Source of the DNA: Pelodera strongyloides
Lineage: Eukaryota > Nematoda > Chromadorea > Rhabditida > Rhabditidae
DNA length: 64,000 nt
Reading direction: 5' to 3'
Assembly: GCA_036852015.1 (NCBI GenBank)
Contig: JAANDG010000306.1
Location: 1-64,000 of the forward strand
How positions within the stretch are numbered: the first letter of the stretch is position 1; every line of letters starts with the position of its first letter. Below, piece by piece: positions 47,027 through 59,575 of the stretch. The notes beneath the pieces were generated by a model. That model saw nothing but the letters and a program-made list of their open reading frames with translations. It was not told where the DNA came from and ran no database searches. The translations under genes were made by a program, and so were the position numbers.

Positions 47027-47989
47027 GGGATGATATGGGGAGGATTGTGAGCGTGAGAACAGCTGTTCCTCCTCGGGAGATGATTCATCCTTTCATTCTT
47101 TCTTTTCTCCTCCTCCCTCGGCAAAACTCTCCTCGCCTCGCCCTAAAACTCTCCCTCGCCCTCTCTCTCTGTTCCTCTCACTCCTCCTTATCTCTCCAGC
47201 TAGAAATAGGGATGATTCATCCCTATTTTCCTCGCTATGGAGATATAGTCTAGTTCAACTTTTGGATGATTCATATTCATTGTGATGAACCTGGACTTTA
47301 CAATTACGTCTGGTCTGGTGATCAATGCGTAAACACAGGTCCCACGTCCCAGACACTAAAAAAACAGTCTATTCGTTGGAAATTGGGATTGGACTTATTT
47401 TAAAGCGGTATGGCGCGTGGTTAGTGAAGGGAATACTTAGCTAACGCAACCGCACTCCCTTGTATTGCATGCTTTCTGTGCCAGGGATCTGAACGACACA
47501 GAATGGAACACAATTTGCATATAGAGACTATAGAGAAACAGTTTTCCATTCCATTAATTCATTGTTAACCGGGGTAGCGCGAGAACCGTGGTCGCCCAGT
47601 CTTCGTGAAAGGTCCTAGTCGCGCACCAAATTTGAAGCCTTCCTTATAAAGATTCACAATAAAAGCGTCCAATGAAGCCGGACCTGAGAAATACAAAACG
47701 GTGCGCAACACAAAATACATCACTATCGCGAATCGGAGACGTTGAGTCAGCGAACGTAACTCTCAATACAAAACAAAGAAAAGATTCACTTAATCACGCT
47801 CGGAAAGTATTTTGTACATTGTTCAGTGTTTAGTTTAGTACCACAAACTTCTACCATTATAAAAAAGAGTATCCTTGTATAGGAATAATTTCTCATTTTT
47901 GTGAAGCGTTTCATAATTTCATGAAGTTTTTTTTTTGTTTCGAAGCGTGGCATAATTTCATAAAGTATTTCTTTCAAGAAATGAAGCAA

Positions 47990-48405
47990 ATATTCCTATG
48001 TCTTCCCATGAAATACATTAGGAAGCGGGCCTGTAATTCCTATGTCTTCCCAAGCAACTGTACATTGCCATGCTTTCAATGAAGCAAACTTTCAAAAAAT
48101 TTGGTTTACATTACTCAGTGAACTTTGTTTTTATTCAGTATTTTATGGATTTATATTTATGAAGTTACTTTTAATCTTTTGAGGAATATAAACCTCCTAT
48201 ATTATGGGGTTTCAAGTATCCAAAAAAATCTGTGTGATTCTGTCAATACTACCGTATTCCTGCACGAAACCTGCATATAATGTAAAAAAATTAAAAAAAA
48301 ATTTCTCCTAAGATACGGTAAATTTTCAGCATACTTGCAAACCCCATTACAGGTTACAGGCCCGCTTCCTAATGTATTTCATGGGAAGACATAGGAAATT
48401 ATACA
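47990..48405. repeat. Nested inverted repeat
   Basis: TTCCTATGTCTTCCCATGAA..GGAAGCGGGCCTGTAA on the left and TTACAGGCCCGCTTCC..TTCATGGGAAGACATAGGAA on the right enclose the 48203-48348 palindrome. Confidence 0.8.
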
Positions 48406-49297
48406 CTGTACATTGCCATGCTTTGATGTTGATAATATTGAATCAATAGGAATAGGCGTTTTCTATCTTTCTCGCTACTATCATATTGCGTGTTTTTTCG
48501 GGGTGGTGTTTGTTTATTTATTCTGTGACGGCTCATTACGTTACGCCCTTCTAGGATACTTTTAAATCTTTTTGATTATAGTAATTGCTCGCGTACAATA
48601 ATTAGAATAATAATTATATTATTAATTAGTTAAGAATATAGTGTGAGCTTCTTATTTCAACCAGAACTAGAAGAAGAACAATGTGGTTTACTAAAAAAAA
48701 AATTTCTTTTGTGTTTGATAGAAAATAGAAATACCCATTTCAATCGTGTTATTCAATTTTATTTCCTTTCCTGTCCTGTGAGTCTAACTTCTAAAGATTT
48801 GTAAAAGCCTATGAAAAAATGTTTTGTAAACCTCGATCAATATTTCTATTTTAAAAGTTTTATGTGATTTTTATTATTTTCAATGAAAAACGAATTAAAA
48901 ATACCGCCTCTTTCTAATGTGGCTAGTCGTAACTAATTAATCAAAAAGTGCAAAGTTATCGAAAAATGGTCAAATTAATTTTTTTTTTCTTTGTCGATTT
49001 CATTTTACGAAATTGATTGTATTACAATTATACTTTGTTATGTAGCATATAGGTTCACATTCTTCAATTTTTTAATTTGGCCACTTCCATTTTTCAGTTA
49101 GGGTCAAAGCTCAAAGCCAAACAAATTCGTTTAAATTTATCTTATTTTGAACTCCTAGGTACGATTCGAAATGATTTCACTCTCCATTCTTCAATACTGC
49201 TAGATCAAACCTGATTTATGTCATATATACAGTTTTAATGCGAACCAACCTTTCCAGAACAAAAGTATAACAAACAAAGCTCCCGTAACTGCCACTC

Positions 49298-49478
49298 TTT
49301 AAAGCGGCACAACATCCGCTTTTCCACGTACGTTGGACGCTGTATTTCCATGTAGCGTATGCAAATCACTGCGCGATACTGCGCGAATTTTCATTCTAAT
49401 TATATTCATTTGCATGCAACGGATGAAATGCAGTTCTCCAAGATACGTTTCAAAAACCAGCTGTTATACCGCTTTAAA
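49298..49478. repeat. AACATCCGCTTTT palindromic element
   Basis: TTTAAAGCGGCACAACATCC on the left and CAGCTGTTATACCGCTTTAAA on the right. Confidence 0.75.
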
Positions 49479-50727
49479 CTGTCGTATCGTTATTTCAATA
49501 AAGAGCTCGAAATTCCCAAAATCTTAGCACTTTTGCGAGATATCCTTTTGTTCTGTGAAAGATACTGGAATGTCCGTGTTCTTATGAGAAATATGCGGAT
49601 TTTATCCAAAATGATATTTTCCGTTTTATCTCTCTCTCTCTTCTCTCTCTCTATCTCTCTCTCTAGCTCGCTGGGCTTCTCTCTCTATCTAACTCCCTAA
49701 ATCTCTCTCCCATACCTTTCTAATCAAATGTATACCTTTCTCACACATTTGACTGACCAGGCTCGCTGTCTCCGTCTACCAGTCTCGCACACTATTTCCC
49801 CTTTTATCACTCAAAGCCTCTCATAATCACGCAGTCTTTTTCGAAACAATTAAGCTGTTTGATCATCAAATTCTAATTGCTGTATCCATATAGGTATGCA
49901 TCTTTTCGCTGAATCAATTTGATGGCTAAATTCAATATCACGTTTAGCTATACGGATGTAATAGAGCATCAGCTCTAACACCTGCTACTATCTATTATAG
50001 TCTTAACACTAAAGCGATATGGCATGTGGTTTTGAAATGCAATACGTGCAACTGAATTTCTATGTATTATATGCAAATTGGAAAAAATGAAAACAATTTG
50101 TATATAATATTTACGTGGGAGTGCAGTTGCACAACATCTACTCTCTGAATCTGTACTTGATGCAAAGAAACATTCTTTTGATTAATTATTAGAGGAAAAT
50201 GAGTCAGATTCATGAAAATAGAGATACGTATGTCGTTTTCTTAACAGTTATCTTCGTTGTTACTGTAATTTGATCAATTTCTAGTGCTATTTACAATTCT
50301 TTATAGGTTTTACTCTCACATAATGACATAATACTACATTTGGAATACCAATGCTTTTCATTGGCGTTCATGTCACCCCCTCTTTTTTTATGCCAATGCC
50401 TCACTTACACTAACACTCTTAACTCTGTTACTTCCAATCCGGTAAAGTTTAGTACAGTAGCCAGTTTAATATTTAAAGTTTTACGATTTGTGTTGTTTCC
50501 GAGTGCCTCTCTTTCTAAATACTACATATCGTATGTGACATCAATTGTATGATAGACCTTTCCATTTTTCTTTTACCCGATATCGACTACAATACCAATG
50601 CCTTCGTTATATGTACATTATTTTCTCTTCATCAGATTGTTTGATACACACCTCGGTGTTATTTAATAAATAAATAAATAAATAAATCTGTCGTAATTGT
50701 TCTTTATTCTAGATCAGAATCACCACG

Positions 50728-51245
50728 ATGGCTGTTGCTAACGATTGGTGGAATTCCTTAGAAGTTGGTGGGTGCAACGTTTTATTTTTGTTTATTATTA
50801 GTTTCGGTTTCTTATCTTTGTTGGTTGATTTGTGTGGAGCATCACTGTCTTCTAACTACAAACACCACATTGCAATCTGAAATTTTGAATGAGCTGCCGC
50901 AACAAAGAGTGTGGTGCACCGGGGCCGCGAGAGTTTTCTCGCGAACCTATGGCGCAATCCTCTCACACTCGCGGCACATTAATTTCCTAGCGTTATTGTC
51001 CGAGACGCGAGTTGAGAGTGCGGGGCGCCTTCACGGCAAGGATTGCGCACCTTATCGCTTGTAGAAAATCAATATTCTATATATTAACACTTTCAGATCG
51101 TGCCTGGCCTCTGGCTCTAATCTGTTCTCTGCTCACCGCCCTTCTCTTCCTTATAATTCTCATCTGCACTACCGTACACTTCCGAAGACGTGCCGGACGT
51201 TCGGCGATATTCAGTCTAAAGAACGAGCTGGCTACGGTAGCGTGA
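50728..51245 (+). CDS. Small single-pass membrane protein, 62 aa, 2 exons
   Basis: Exons 50728-50767 and 51097-51245 join in phase. The N-terminus MAVANDWWNSLEVDRAWP is followed by one strongly hydrophobic helix (LALICSLLTALLFLIILIC), then a basic stretch HFRRRAGR and a short tail ending NELATVA. The positive-inside rule predicts an outside or lumenal N-terminus with the basic tail in the cytosol. There is no cleavable signal and no recognised family. A TTATTCTAG acceptor ends at 50712, 15 bases before the AUG, and fits trans-splicing. The intact phase, acceptor and hydrophobic core support a real gene, but two short exons leave room for doubt. Confidence 0.6.
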
Positions 51246-51371
51246 GTCTTGGAGCAATTTTCGCACTGCAGCAAAAGTATCTTAGAAAGCTACTTCTCAG
51301 TATATAATGTGGTATTAAACTGTTCCATCGTCATTTTATAGGAATTTGTAATATGTATCTGCACAATAAAT

Positions 51372-51548
51372 CAGAGGCCAGTTCCAATAAAATTTACCGC
51401 TGGGGTAGGTTACAGGCGTCGCCTGTTTAGCATGCTCTCTCGCTTTCTCTGCTTTTCACGGGCTGCGAGAGACAGCCCAGAGAGCACGCTAAACAGGAGA
51501 CTCCTGTATCTTACCCCAGAGGTAAATTTTATTGGAACCGGCCTCAGG
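51372..51548. repeat. CAGAGGCCAGTTCCAATAAAATTT palindromic element
   Basis: CAGAGGCCAGTTCCAATAAA and TTTATTGGAACCGGCCTC ends, with inner inverted TTTAGCATGCTCTCT and AGAGAGCACGCTAAA-type arms. It shares only CAGAGGCC with the CCATATTCACC elements. Confidence 0.85.
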
Positions 51549-51984
51549 ACAAAGGTTATTCCCTAGTTAGTTATCCAAGCCATTTTCACAATAGGGGGTC
51601 TAACATAATTTGTATAGTTTGATTACAATTAATTTAAAATACCACCTAGGAACTCAAACGTTGCACACGCAATAGTTAACCATTGGTACACATATTTGAA
51701 AGTTAAATGATTTGGTTACTCGTTTTCCCTCATATAATTCACTTGCCATTATTAATTATTACTACATAATCATTTACATTTTAGTAGTCCTGAACATTGT
51801 ATACTTTGGGGGTAGGAATTTATCCCTACGCTTGAACTATCAGATAAATCAGCAAGTTGGGTCTCTCCATTTGGGATGTCCGTGCAAGAATACTTCAAAG
51901 GGTAGGCACGTGCCGAGCTTTTCAGACTCCCTGGTTTTTTTTCTCCAATAAAGATAAGACAGATCTTCACATATCTTTATTGTG

Positions 51985-52020
51985 CACCAACGTTTCGGCT
52001 AAAAAGCCATCATCAGGGTG
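51985..52020 (-). ncRNA. Candidate hammerhead-ribozyme-like core
   Basis: Minus strand: CACC, CTGATGA, a GGCT-TTTT-AGCC hairpin (stem II), GAAA, CGTT, GGTG. All conserved core blocks are present; CACC pairs with GGTG (stem I) and GTT is an acceptable cleavage triplet. Stem III is only the palindrome ACGT with no loop, so activity would need a dimer. AATAAAG follows 4 bases later. Confidence 0.4.
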
Positions 52021-52575
52021 ATTACCTACAAAAACTCAAAATAAACACATTGTAACGACAAACAAAAATCCATATAAACATCAGATAAAAAGAATATTTC
52101 GTCGTTCAAACATAAACTTCGTCCATACAAACATAAAATTTGTGTGGCAAGTAAAAATCGAAGTTCAGCCTTGACTGCGATAGGCGATAGCACCCTGTCG
52201 TGTGGCCTCGAGATGTTAGTTTTGTGTGTTATGCCCATATCACAATGATATTTCATCCCTGATCTATCCAACCCTTCTCGTTTGATATCTTAATTAAATA
52301 CATAATACAAACTTATCTTGTTATAATATTGCCAACATATTTTTTCACTTATATCACTGTTCACTTTTTGTAGAGTCTATATGATCTCGACAGAATAAAA
52401 CATTTTGCACCGTTTTTTTGTGTATATCTCAAAGGCCTTGGATTATGAGGGTTTTACTTGTTTGTTGGCGTGCTGCTTCATGGATGCCGTCATTTTCAAC
52501 AGATAGATGATACGATCAGAACTTCTTCCGTCTCCCAATATAAGATTCAAAAACACACGAATCAAAGTGGTTTTT

Positions 52576-52612
52576 ATTCGGCCGGTTTCGGCTTTACGCC
52601 ATCATCAGGAAC
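52576..52612 (-). ncRNA. Degenerate second hammerhead-like motif
   Basis: Minus strand: GTTC, CTGATGA, GGC-GTAAA-GCC, GAAA, CCGGCC, GAAT. Same orientation and flanks (GCAGG..., AATAAA) as 51985-52020, but the cleavage triplet is lost. Confidence 0.3.
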
Positions 52613-52778
52613 AACATCCTGCAAAAACAGAAACGTGTAGCTACAAAAAATTGAAGCGAAATTTCCTAAACACCTAGTACGAATCTAGACGCAGAGCCTA
52701 GAAAGCAGAGCCCACAGAGATATCAATTCTTTTATTGCTTCCGTGGTGTTAGCTGTTAACACTTACGCGCTTAACACT

Positions 52779-53258
52779 TAAAGGGATGGGCTCACTACAA
52801 AATCACCTTGTTTTTATGCTTTAGTTTGATTGTACAAAGGTAAAATTAAAAAAAGAGCATAAAAAAAGTTTCTTGAATTACTCCCTAGGGAAGATATTAG
52901 GTAAAAAGGGTGAGTATTGATCTTTTTTCCGATAACGTGAGTAAACAAGATAAACTAGGGAAGCTAAGAGATATGGCTGAAACACACTGTTTTGAGCAAA
53001 ATAAACTGTAGTTTTCATCGTTTATTTTACTTAAAACAATGAAAAACACTGTGTTTCAGCCATATCTCTTAGCTTCCCTAGTTTATCTTGTTTACTCACG
53101 TTATCGGAAAAAAGATCAATACTCACCCTTTTTACCAAATATCTTCCTTAGGGAGTAATTCAAGAAACTTTTTTTATGCTCTTTGTTTAATTTTACCTTT
53201 GTACAATCAAACTAAAGCATAAAAACAAGGTGATTTTGTAGTGAGCCCATCCCTTTAA
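52779..53258. repeat. 480-bp near-perfect hairpin, TTAAAGGGATGGGCTCAC ends
   Basis: The two arms, each about 210 bp, are almost identical reverse complements from TTAAAGGGATGGGCTCACTA to the inverted right end, around a loop of about 50 bp. Confidence 0.95.
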
Positions 53259-53263
53259 CACAC

Positions 53264-53735
53264 GTTAAAGGGATAGGTTCACCTCGAATTGCACTTATAT
53301 TGATAGTATGACACATGACGGTCAAAATGCGAAAATAGCAGTAAATTTCCTTTGCTCCCCGAAGTAGGAGAGATTGCTCAAAAAGCTAAACTACCTCGAA
53401 TATATAAACCAATTGGAGTACCGCAGCCGTGGTAAGTGGGAAATAGCGTAGCAGGGCTGGACACGCTAGAAGATACAGGGCCCTTTTATCATCCTCTGCC
53501 TATCACAACAATCTCTACACCTCCAACTCTGTCACGCTATTTCCTATTTACAATTAGTTAGGCTGCGGTACTCCAATTGTTTTATAAATTCGAGGTAGTT
53601 TAGCTTTTTGAGCAGGCTCTTCTACCTCGTGGAGAAAAGGTAATTTTATGTAATTTTCGCATTGTGAAGGTTTTCGGCCATACTATCAATAGAAAGCATT
53701 CAAAAGGTGCAAATCCTAGTGAACCTATCCCTTTA
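53264..53735. repeat. 470-bp palindromic element, TTAAAGGGATAGGTTCACC ends
   Basis: TTAAAGGGATAGGTTCACCT and GTGAACCTATCCCTTTAA ends, with inverted GCGGTACTCCAATTG blocks inside. It lies 5 bases from the previous element. Confidence 0.9.
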
Positions 53736-54240
53736 ACACCGCTGCTAACACTTACGCGGTGCTAAAACTAACCTGGTCTAAGTCTAGTGGATTATTATCA
53801 GCTCATAAATAAAGTGTTGAATTGCACTGTACCATAAATACTATATTGTATTGTATTAAATCATATCATAAATGCAAACAATTGTAGGTTAGGTATAGCC
53901 TTTTCATTACAATGTTTGCTTAGCGTCTCGTAAGCAATTCGTACAGACTGCCCGAAAATGAATAAAGCGTTCTTGAAGGTAAAAACACTGATGCGAATTT
54001 TGGTTCAGCGAACGGTAAATGTAAATTTTAGAGAAACAAAATTGACCGCAATTTAATGTTGGTGAGAACAAACAAGTTGACTAAAAAAAGCAAATGAGCA
54101 TGATCAAAAGGTGGAACTGATCTTTCCAGCTTCAAGAGGAGACAAATAATAATATCATGTTTAATGGGTCCAACGATTCGTAGGGTCAAAGAAGAAAAGT
54201 TCTTGAAGTAGTTGCTATAAGCTCGCAAACCAAAAGGTAC

Positions 54241-54290
54241 CCTAAGCCTAAGCCTAAGCCTAAGCCGAAGCCTAAGCCTAAGCCTAAGCC
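54241..54290. repeat. Interstitial telomere repeat, about 8 units
   Basis: (CCTAAG)n with one CCGAAG variant, equivalent to TTAGGC on the minus strand. Confidence 0.92.
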
Positions 54291-54813
54291 ATCATACTAA
54301 CAAGGGACCTTGACTACGGATAGGATGTGAAACGAAAGTCAACTCACAAGCGCGCTTGTGTTGTGTCTCTCACTTGCGAATGAACTGTGAGTCCTTATTT
54401 TCAGACGTAAGGCCAAGTTTAACTCTAAACTTTAGAGTGAAATCCCTAGGTTCCCAGGCCAATTCTATAGCCATCAGCTCATAACACAGTTCACTCACAA
54501 CATCTTACTAAATATGCCAGCCTAGGACTACAACATCTCATTGCTTATTCGTACACTCTGGTTTCTCAATGTGTGGGTCGGTGTGCGCGAATGGCCATCG
54601 TATAAGTGTTTCCTTCTACTTAATCAAAAGTAAACAATACTACGCCCCTTAATTGGGTCCAATAACAACGGGTAAAGAAACACGATCTGTCCGAAAATGA
54701 GTGGCAGCAGTGGTCTCCTGCCGCGCACTAGGCAATTGTTTGCCCACAGAACTGTGGCTAGAAAACAGCGGTGTCCTGACAGCTAGCTAGTAAGGCCGGC
54801 CTAGTTAGTAGTA

Positions 54814-54960
54814 TTAAAGCGAAGTACCGTCTGGTTTTTGAAACACATCGAGCACAACAGCATTCTTATGCAGCTTATGCAAATGAGCATAAATTAGAAT
54901 AAAAAAATATAGGTAAATTAGTTGTCCACGATGCGTTTCAAAAACCGGCTGTCATTTCGT
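54814..54960. repeat. GCGAAATACCGGCCGG element 8
   Basis: TTAAAGCGAAGTACCGTCTG on the left and AACCGGCTGTCATTTCGTC on the right. Confidence 0.75.
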
Positions 54961-55218
54961 CGTATGACACGCTGTTTGTTAGAAAAGTTCCTTATGCAAA
55001 TCTATGTGCACCTCTCGGATTTTCCATAATAATTTGTATGCAATGAATGGAAATGGAGCTGCCCAGGATAATTTCAAAACCATGTGCGATGCTGTTTTAA
55101 TTCCTTTGCTTGCTAGTTACTCCGTTATTGTTTTCATTGTTTGTGCCAAGCTATCAAATGTTCACCGCCTGCAATAATGTGAACGATTTCGCTTAATTTT
55201 TCTATAAACCCCAGTTGA

Positions 55219-55388
55219 GTAAAGCGATGTAACGGCCGATTTTTGAAACGTATTCTGGACGCTGTATTCCCACGTTGTGTATGCAAAACTGCGCGATTTT
55301 TTACCCGAATTATATTCATTAGCATACAACATATGGACAAGCAATTATTCAGCTTACGTTTCAAAAACCGGATGTTATACCGCTTTAA
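55219..55388. repeat. GTAACGGCCGATTTTTGAAA palindromic element
   Basis: TAAAGCGATGTAACGGCCGA on the left and ACCGGATGTTATACCGCTTTAA on the right. Confidence 0.75.
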
Positions 55389-56228
55389 GTCTATCCTCGT
55401 CATATCTATACTTCTTGAAAGCAGTAGTTGTGATGGTTTTCATGGCTTTCAAAATTCATCCTGTGAATTTATGGACAATTTGTTGGAGATATTGATATAC
55501 GTAGATATATACGATGAGGAAACTGACCTTGATTAAATCTCAGCTGATGTTACTTGGAGACTAAGTGTAAACTTCCGGTGAGGCGTGCTACTTGACAGCT
55601 TGGCGACATTAAGATTAATAGCAGTGCCACTCCGCTACCCATTGCCTGTCGTCATGTTATCTCCTTGTCCTTGATAGTACATGTGGAAGTAGTCTCCTCA
55701 TCCTCATGATTCCCCTACATTGGATGACTAAAACCTCCACCTCACTCCCCATTTCCTCGAAAAGTTATCATTCAACTTGATGAGTGATGTTTGACCTAGT
55801 TACATTCTGTAAATAAGCTTTGCGTACCTCAGCAAGGTTTACATTCCCAACAAACCTATTCGCACCCCTGCTGGTGCGAAACTATGATCGCACACAAAGT
55901 AAAACATAAACATTTAGAGCACTATTTATTTTAAGAAAACGATGAGAAACTCTGAACTTTGAGGTCTTTTTCTTTTTCAATAAAATAAAGAAAAATTCCG
56001 TGTGTCCGAAAATACAGAAGTCAGAAGACCGAAAATGTTTGCACTGTAAATATTGGAAAAGAAGACGCTATTTCACAACTTTCGAGATATCGGTTCTTGT
56101 GTCTTACAGTGTCTATTACGCACATATCGTGTTGCGGAGCATGTAAGCTAAGCTTTTATAAATACAACAGAACATAGTATGTTTTTTTTCATAATCAATT
56201 TGAAAATAACCTGCCCCTGGTAAAAAAC

Positions 56229-56399
56229 TTAAAGCTAAATACCGGCCGGTTTTTGAAACGCATTGTGAACAAGTGAATTCATACGTATTTATGCTAGGTT
56301 GCTCGAATTTTTATTCAAATTTATGTTCATTTGAATAAGTTGCATAAGAATACTGGTGCACTCGATGTGTTTCAAAATCCGGCCGGTATTTCGCTTTAA
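56229..56399. repeat. GCGAAATACCGGCCGG element 9
   Basis: TTAAAGCTAAATACCGGCCG and GGCCGGTATTTCGCTTTAA ends. Confidence 0.9.
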
Positions 56400-57412
56400 C
56401 GTCTTTACGAGGGAACTTCATTCACCAATTTGCAATTAATCAAAAAGAGCCACTGATTCAGAGTAATTAGACGGCCAACGGGCCAACTGTCGACATTTTA
56501 CATTGTACGTCAGACTTGAACACTGTCCTATCACAGACAGCAGAAAACCACCAAAGCTCACAAACTATCAAAATTCCCTGGCAACCGGGTCCTACGTAGG
56601 TAACAAACAGCACAATATGTATGGGTGTTACCGATAATTGCAAAATACCACTGTGACCAAAACGCCGGTAACAGGTCTTTTTGTCTTTTGGTCGCAGGCC
56701 GTAGTTATATATTTAATACATAAGCCTAGGCGTGAGCACCTATGCCTCAAAGAAAACAAAATACTCTGCAAGCACTGCAAGCTTTGATACCATGTCTCTC
56801 GTTCAGTATTTTATTACGTAGGGCAGATACGTCATCGACGCATCTTCTCTCGTTTAGTGTAGTATGTGAAGAGAACTTGGTTAGTTTTTTAACCTATCAA
56901 GGTCATCCTTTTCAATTATTTTGTACAATGTACAACTCTCTTCCTCTATCCACTATCTCTCTCATTCTCTTTCTCATTCTTTCTCTCTCCCTCTCTCTCT
57001 CCCTCTCTCTATTTCTGTGTATTTTATTACCACCATCTTTTGTGTATTGCCGTCTCATTTTCCCTCTAAATAAACAGAGAATTGCGTGACTGATTTTTTA
57101 AACAATCAATACTGTTTTACTTTCAAACATTCACTTTTACTTTTAGTGTTCCTTTTCTGAATCGCGGTCCGATTCAGACTACAGGAAATTTTGAATCTCT
57201 TAGCTTGTTGCAGCATTTTTTGTTGCTTTCCTTGTTGATGAGATAATTTGCTGCAACGCTTTCCACCAATTGCTAAGTTATTCGTCTTGTCGTATGTCCT
57301 GAACGAATCGTTTTGCATTTTTTCCTGTTTTTGCAAAGTAAGATATATTTCACATTAAGAAAATATTGTCATATTAAATTGAAGTCGAGTTCTGTTCATA
57401 TTGTTATACTAC

Positions 57413-57595
57413 TTTAAAGCGAAACACCGGCCGGTTTTTGAAACACACATAGAGTACACCAGCATTCTTATACAGCCTATGCAAATGAACATAAATTAAA
57501 AAAAATCGAGATAAATTCAAGGAAAATTAGCATAACTGCGTAAGACTTCAGTTGCCCACGATGCGTTTCAAAAACCGGCCGGTATTTCGCTTTAA
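57413..57595. repeat. GCGAAATACCGGCCGG element 10
   Basis: TTTAAAGCGAAACACCGGCC and GGCCGGTATTTCGCTTTAAA ends. Confidence 0.92.
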
Positions 57596-57862
57596 ACTAA
57601 CCATGAAAATTGCTATATAAATTCATTTGGATTCTTTCCCCTCTTGCATTGTATTATCGGGAAAGATTATTCGTCACAACACAATTATTTACATTCGGCA
57701 GTATAAGTGTAATGTGTAAATAAACATTAATAAGAAAGTAATTGATCCCTATAAGATAGCAGTAATGTAAAAAAATAGGTGGCACTGTTTCATTCATTTA
57801 ATTTTATTTGAAAGAATTTTGTAAAAGTTATCATTGACAATTCCAAAAGGATATTTTTTTCA

Positions 57863-58046
57863 TTTAAAGGGAAATACCTGCCGGTTTTTGAAACGCATCG
57901 TGGATAACTGAATTCTTACGTATTTATGCCAAGTTACTCGAATTTATTCTAATTTGTGTTCATTCGCATCAGCTGCATAATAGTGCTGGTCGCTGGTGTA
58001 CCGTGTACTCGATGTGTTTAAAAAACCGGCGGGTATTTCGCTTTGA
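57863..58046. repeat. GCGAAATACCGGCCGG element 11
   Basis: TTTAAAGGGAAATACCTGCC and GGCGGGTATTTCGCTTT ends; inner arms GAAACGCATCGTGGATAAC. Confidence 0.85.
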
Positions 58047-58626
58047 AAGAGATTATACAATTATTGTTCTATTTAAAACAAATTGTGATCATTAGTGTGC
58101 AGGTTATAGTTTTGGCTTGGTAAATTATAAATTCCTAGTCCCTAGTCACTTTTCTAAAACTTTACCAGAAGCAATAAACTTTATTAGAAATATATTGGAA
58201 AAAGCTTAAAAATGTGTACTCATTGGATTTTGATGAATCAGCGTGTACTTTGATGACTCACGGTGATTATTGAACACAAACAAACATGATTTATTATCAA
58301 ATACATGTGAAATGACCTATGACAATGTTGAGGCCTTCTAAACTCTATATCATTGCTCTATTCTCTAGTTTGTTCATATTTGATAAATAACTGGCTTATT
58401 TATTTTGATGTCATCATGTTGCTTTATGTTTCAATTGCACATGTCACATGTTCAGTTAACTGATAAATTATCAATAATCATATATTTATCATTTATGTTA
58501 TGCATTATGAATGATAAATAGTAAATATGATGCTGAAATTCTCTCGTCCTATCTCTCCTCACTCTTCGTCTACATATGTTTCTGGACCCTTTCGGATTTG
58601 CCATATTTATTTTTCAGAACGCGAAT

Positions 58627-59575
58627 ATGTCCACGACACTCCGAGTCACACTACTGTGTCTGATTGTTGTGCCACTTATTGTTGGTCAGTCGCAAATATA
58701 TTTATGATAACGAACGTTTGTTGCATTTTTTGTACCTTCTGAAAATTAGGCAACTGCTTCTCCGCTACTCCAAATAGAGATTATAAAATTTTGAACAACG
58801 AGAAAAGCGGGAAAAAGTTTGGCTGTATTGGACGTTTTTTTATTGAATTTGATTTTCACAAAAGAATGCTGCCTTTTCTTTAATTCCGTTCGTTCAGCAC
58901 AAACCAATTAAGCAAAGCCTTTTCCCCGTTTAAAAATAACAAAAAGTTAATTGCTTTTCAGAATGCGCTAAATCCTGCTATTCCGGATCGAAAGACCAAT
59001 ACAAGCCTCGGATCTGTGGTCAAGGCGGAACTGATAATCAGTTTATGTGCCAGAAATTTGAGTGCGTGGGAGGAAAGTGTGGGTTTATCTTTTAATAAGA
59101 TCACTCAAAAGGGCGCAGAAGGCGCCAGCGAATTCGCCGCGAGAATGCCATACTTGCGCCATAGGTACGAAGTCATCTCAGTGTCGCTAAAGAGACCTTT
59201 CAACTCAGGAGACTGGAAATGTAATTGTTGATACATAATTAAGAAGGAGGACATAATATCAGCACAAGATATCCTTATTGTTAGACGCACCCTTTCGCAC
59301 CCCCAAGAGTATTTCGAACCTCGTGTTTGTGATTACGGGTTATGATTCTCAGTTACTCAGAAACGATTCTTTAGCACAGCACCACTCCCCTTAATCCTTA
59401 TTAGTTTTACCTGGTTTTGCTTCCCTCGTTGTGCAGTGTGTTTTCTTTAGCTCCGTTCGTCCTTCGTACCTGTGCGAATAAGAATATGGGCTGCCTTGCC
59501 GGACCAGCAATCTGCCGTTTTTCCGGAGGTACCGGCTCCTGCTCGCGCTGTGACAAAGACAACTGCAACCGCTAG
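58627..59575 (+). CDS. Ly6/uPAR-type small secreted protein, isoform a (exons 1, 2, 3a)
   Basis: Exons 58627-58684, 58962-59078 and 59451-59575 give 99 codons plus TAG. The signal peptide is MSTTLRVTLLCLIVVPLIVG. The mature chain has the even, closely spaced cysteines of a three-finger/Ly6 fold: ECAKSCYSG, CGQGGTDNQFMCQKFEC, then exon 3a with CANKNMGCLAGPAICRF and CSRCDKDNCNR, which carries the diagnostic C-terminal CN. There is no hydrophobic tail, so this form is predicted to be secreted. Exon 3a has its own tandem AATAAA signals at 59640-59653, which supports use as a terminal exon. A TTTTCAG acceptor ends at 58617 before the AUG. The family includes ODR-2/HOT-like proteins in nematodes; the function here is unknown. 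Confidence 0.75.

Larger units (their letters stand above)
46980..50711. other. 3.7-kb intergenic region
   Basis: Divergent promoters at each end. In between are an outer inverted repeat (AATTCCTATGTCTTCCCATGAA near 47993 and 48390) enclosing a TGGGGTTTC element at 48203-48348, an AT-rich stretch at 48440-49290, and an element at 49298-49478. I see no gene. Confidence 0.5.
51246..58617. other. 7.4-kb repeat-rich intergenic block
   Basis: No supported gene. It contains the elements listed separately below plus a CT tract at 56950-57010. Confidence 0.5.
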
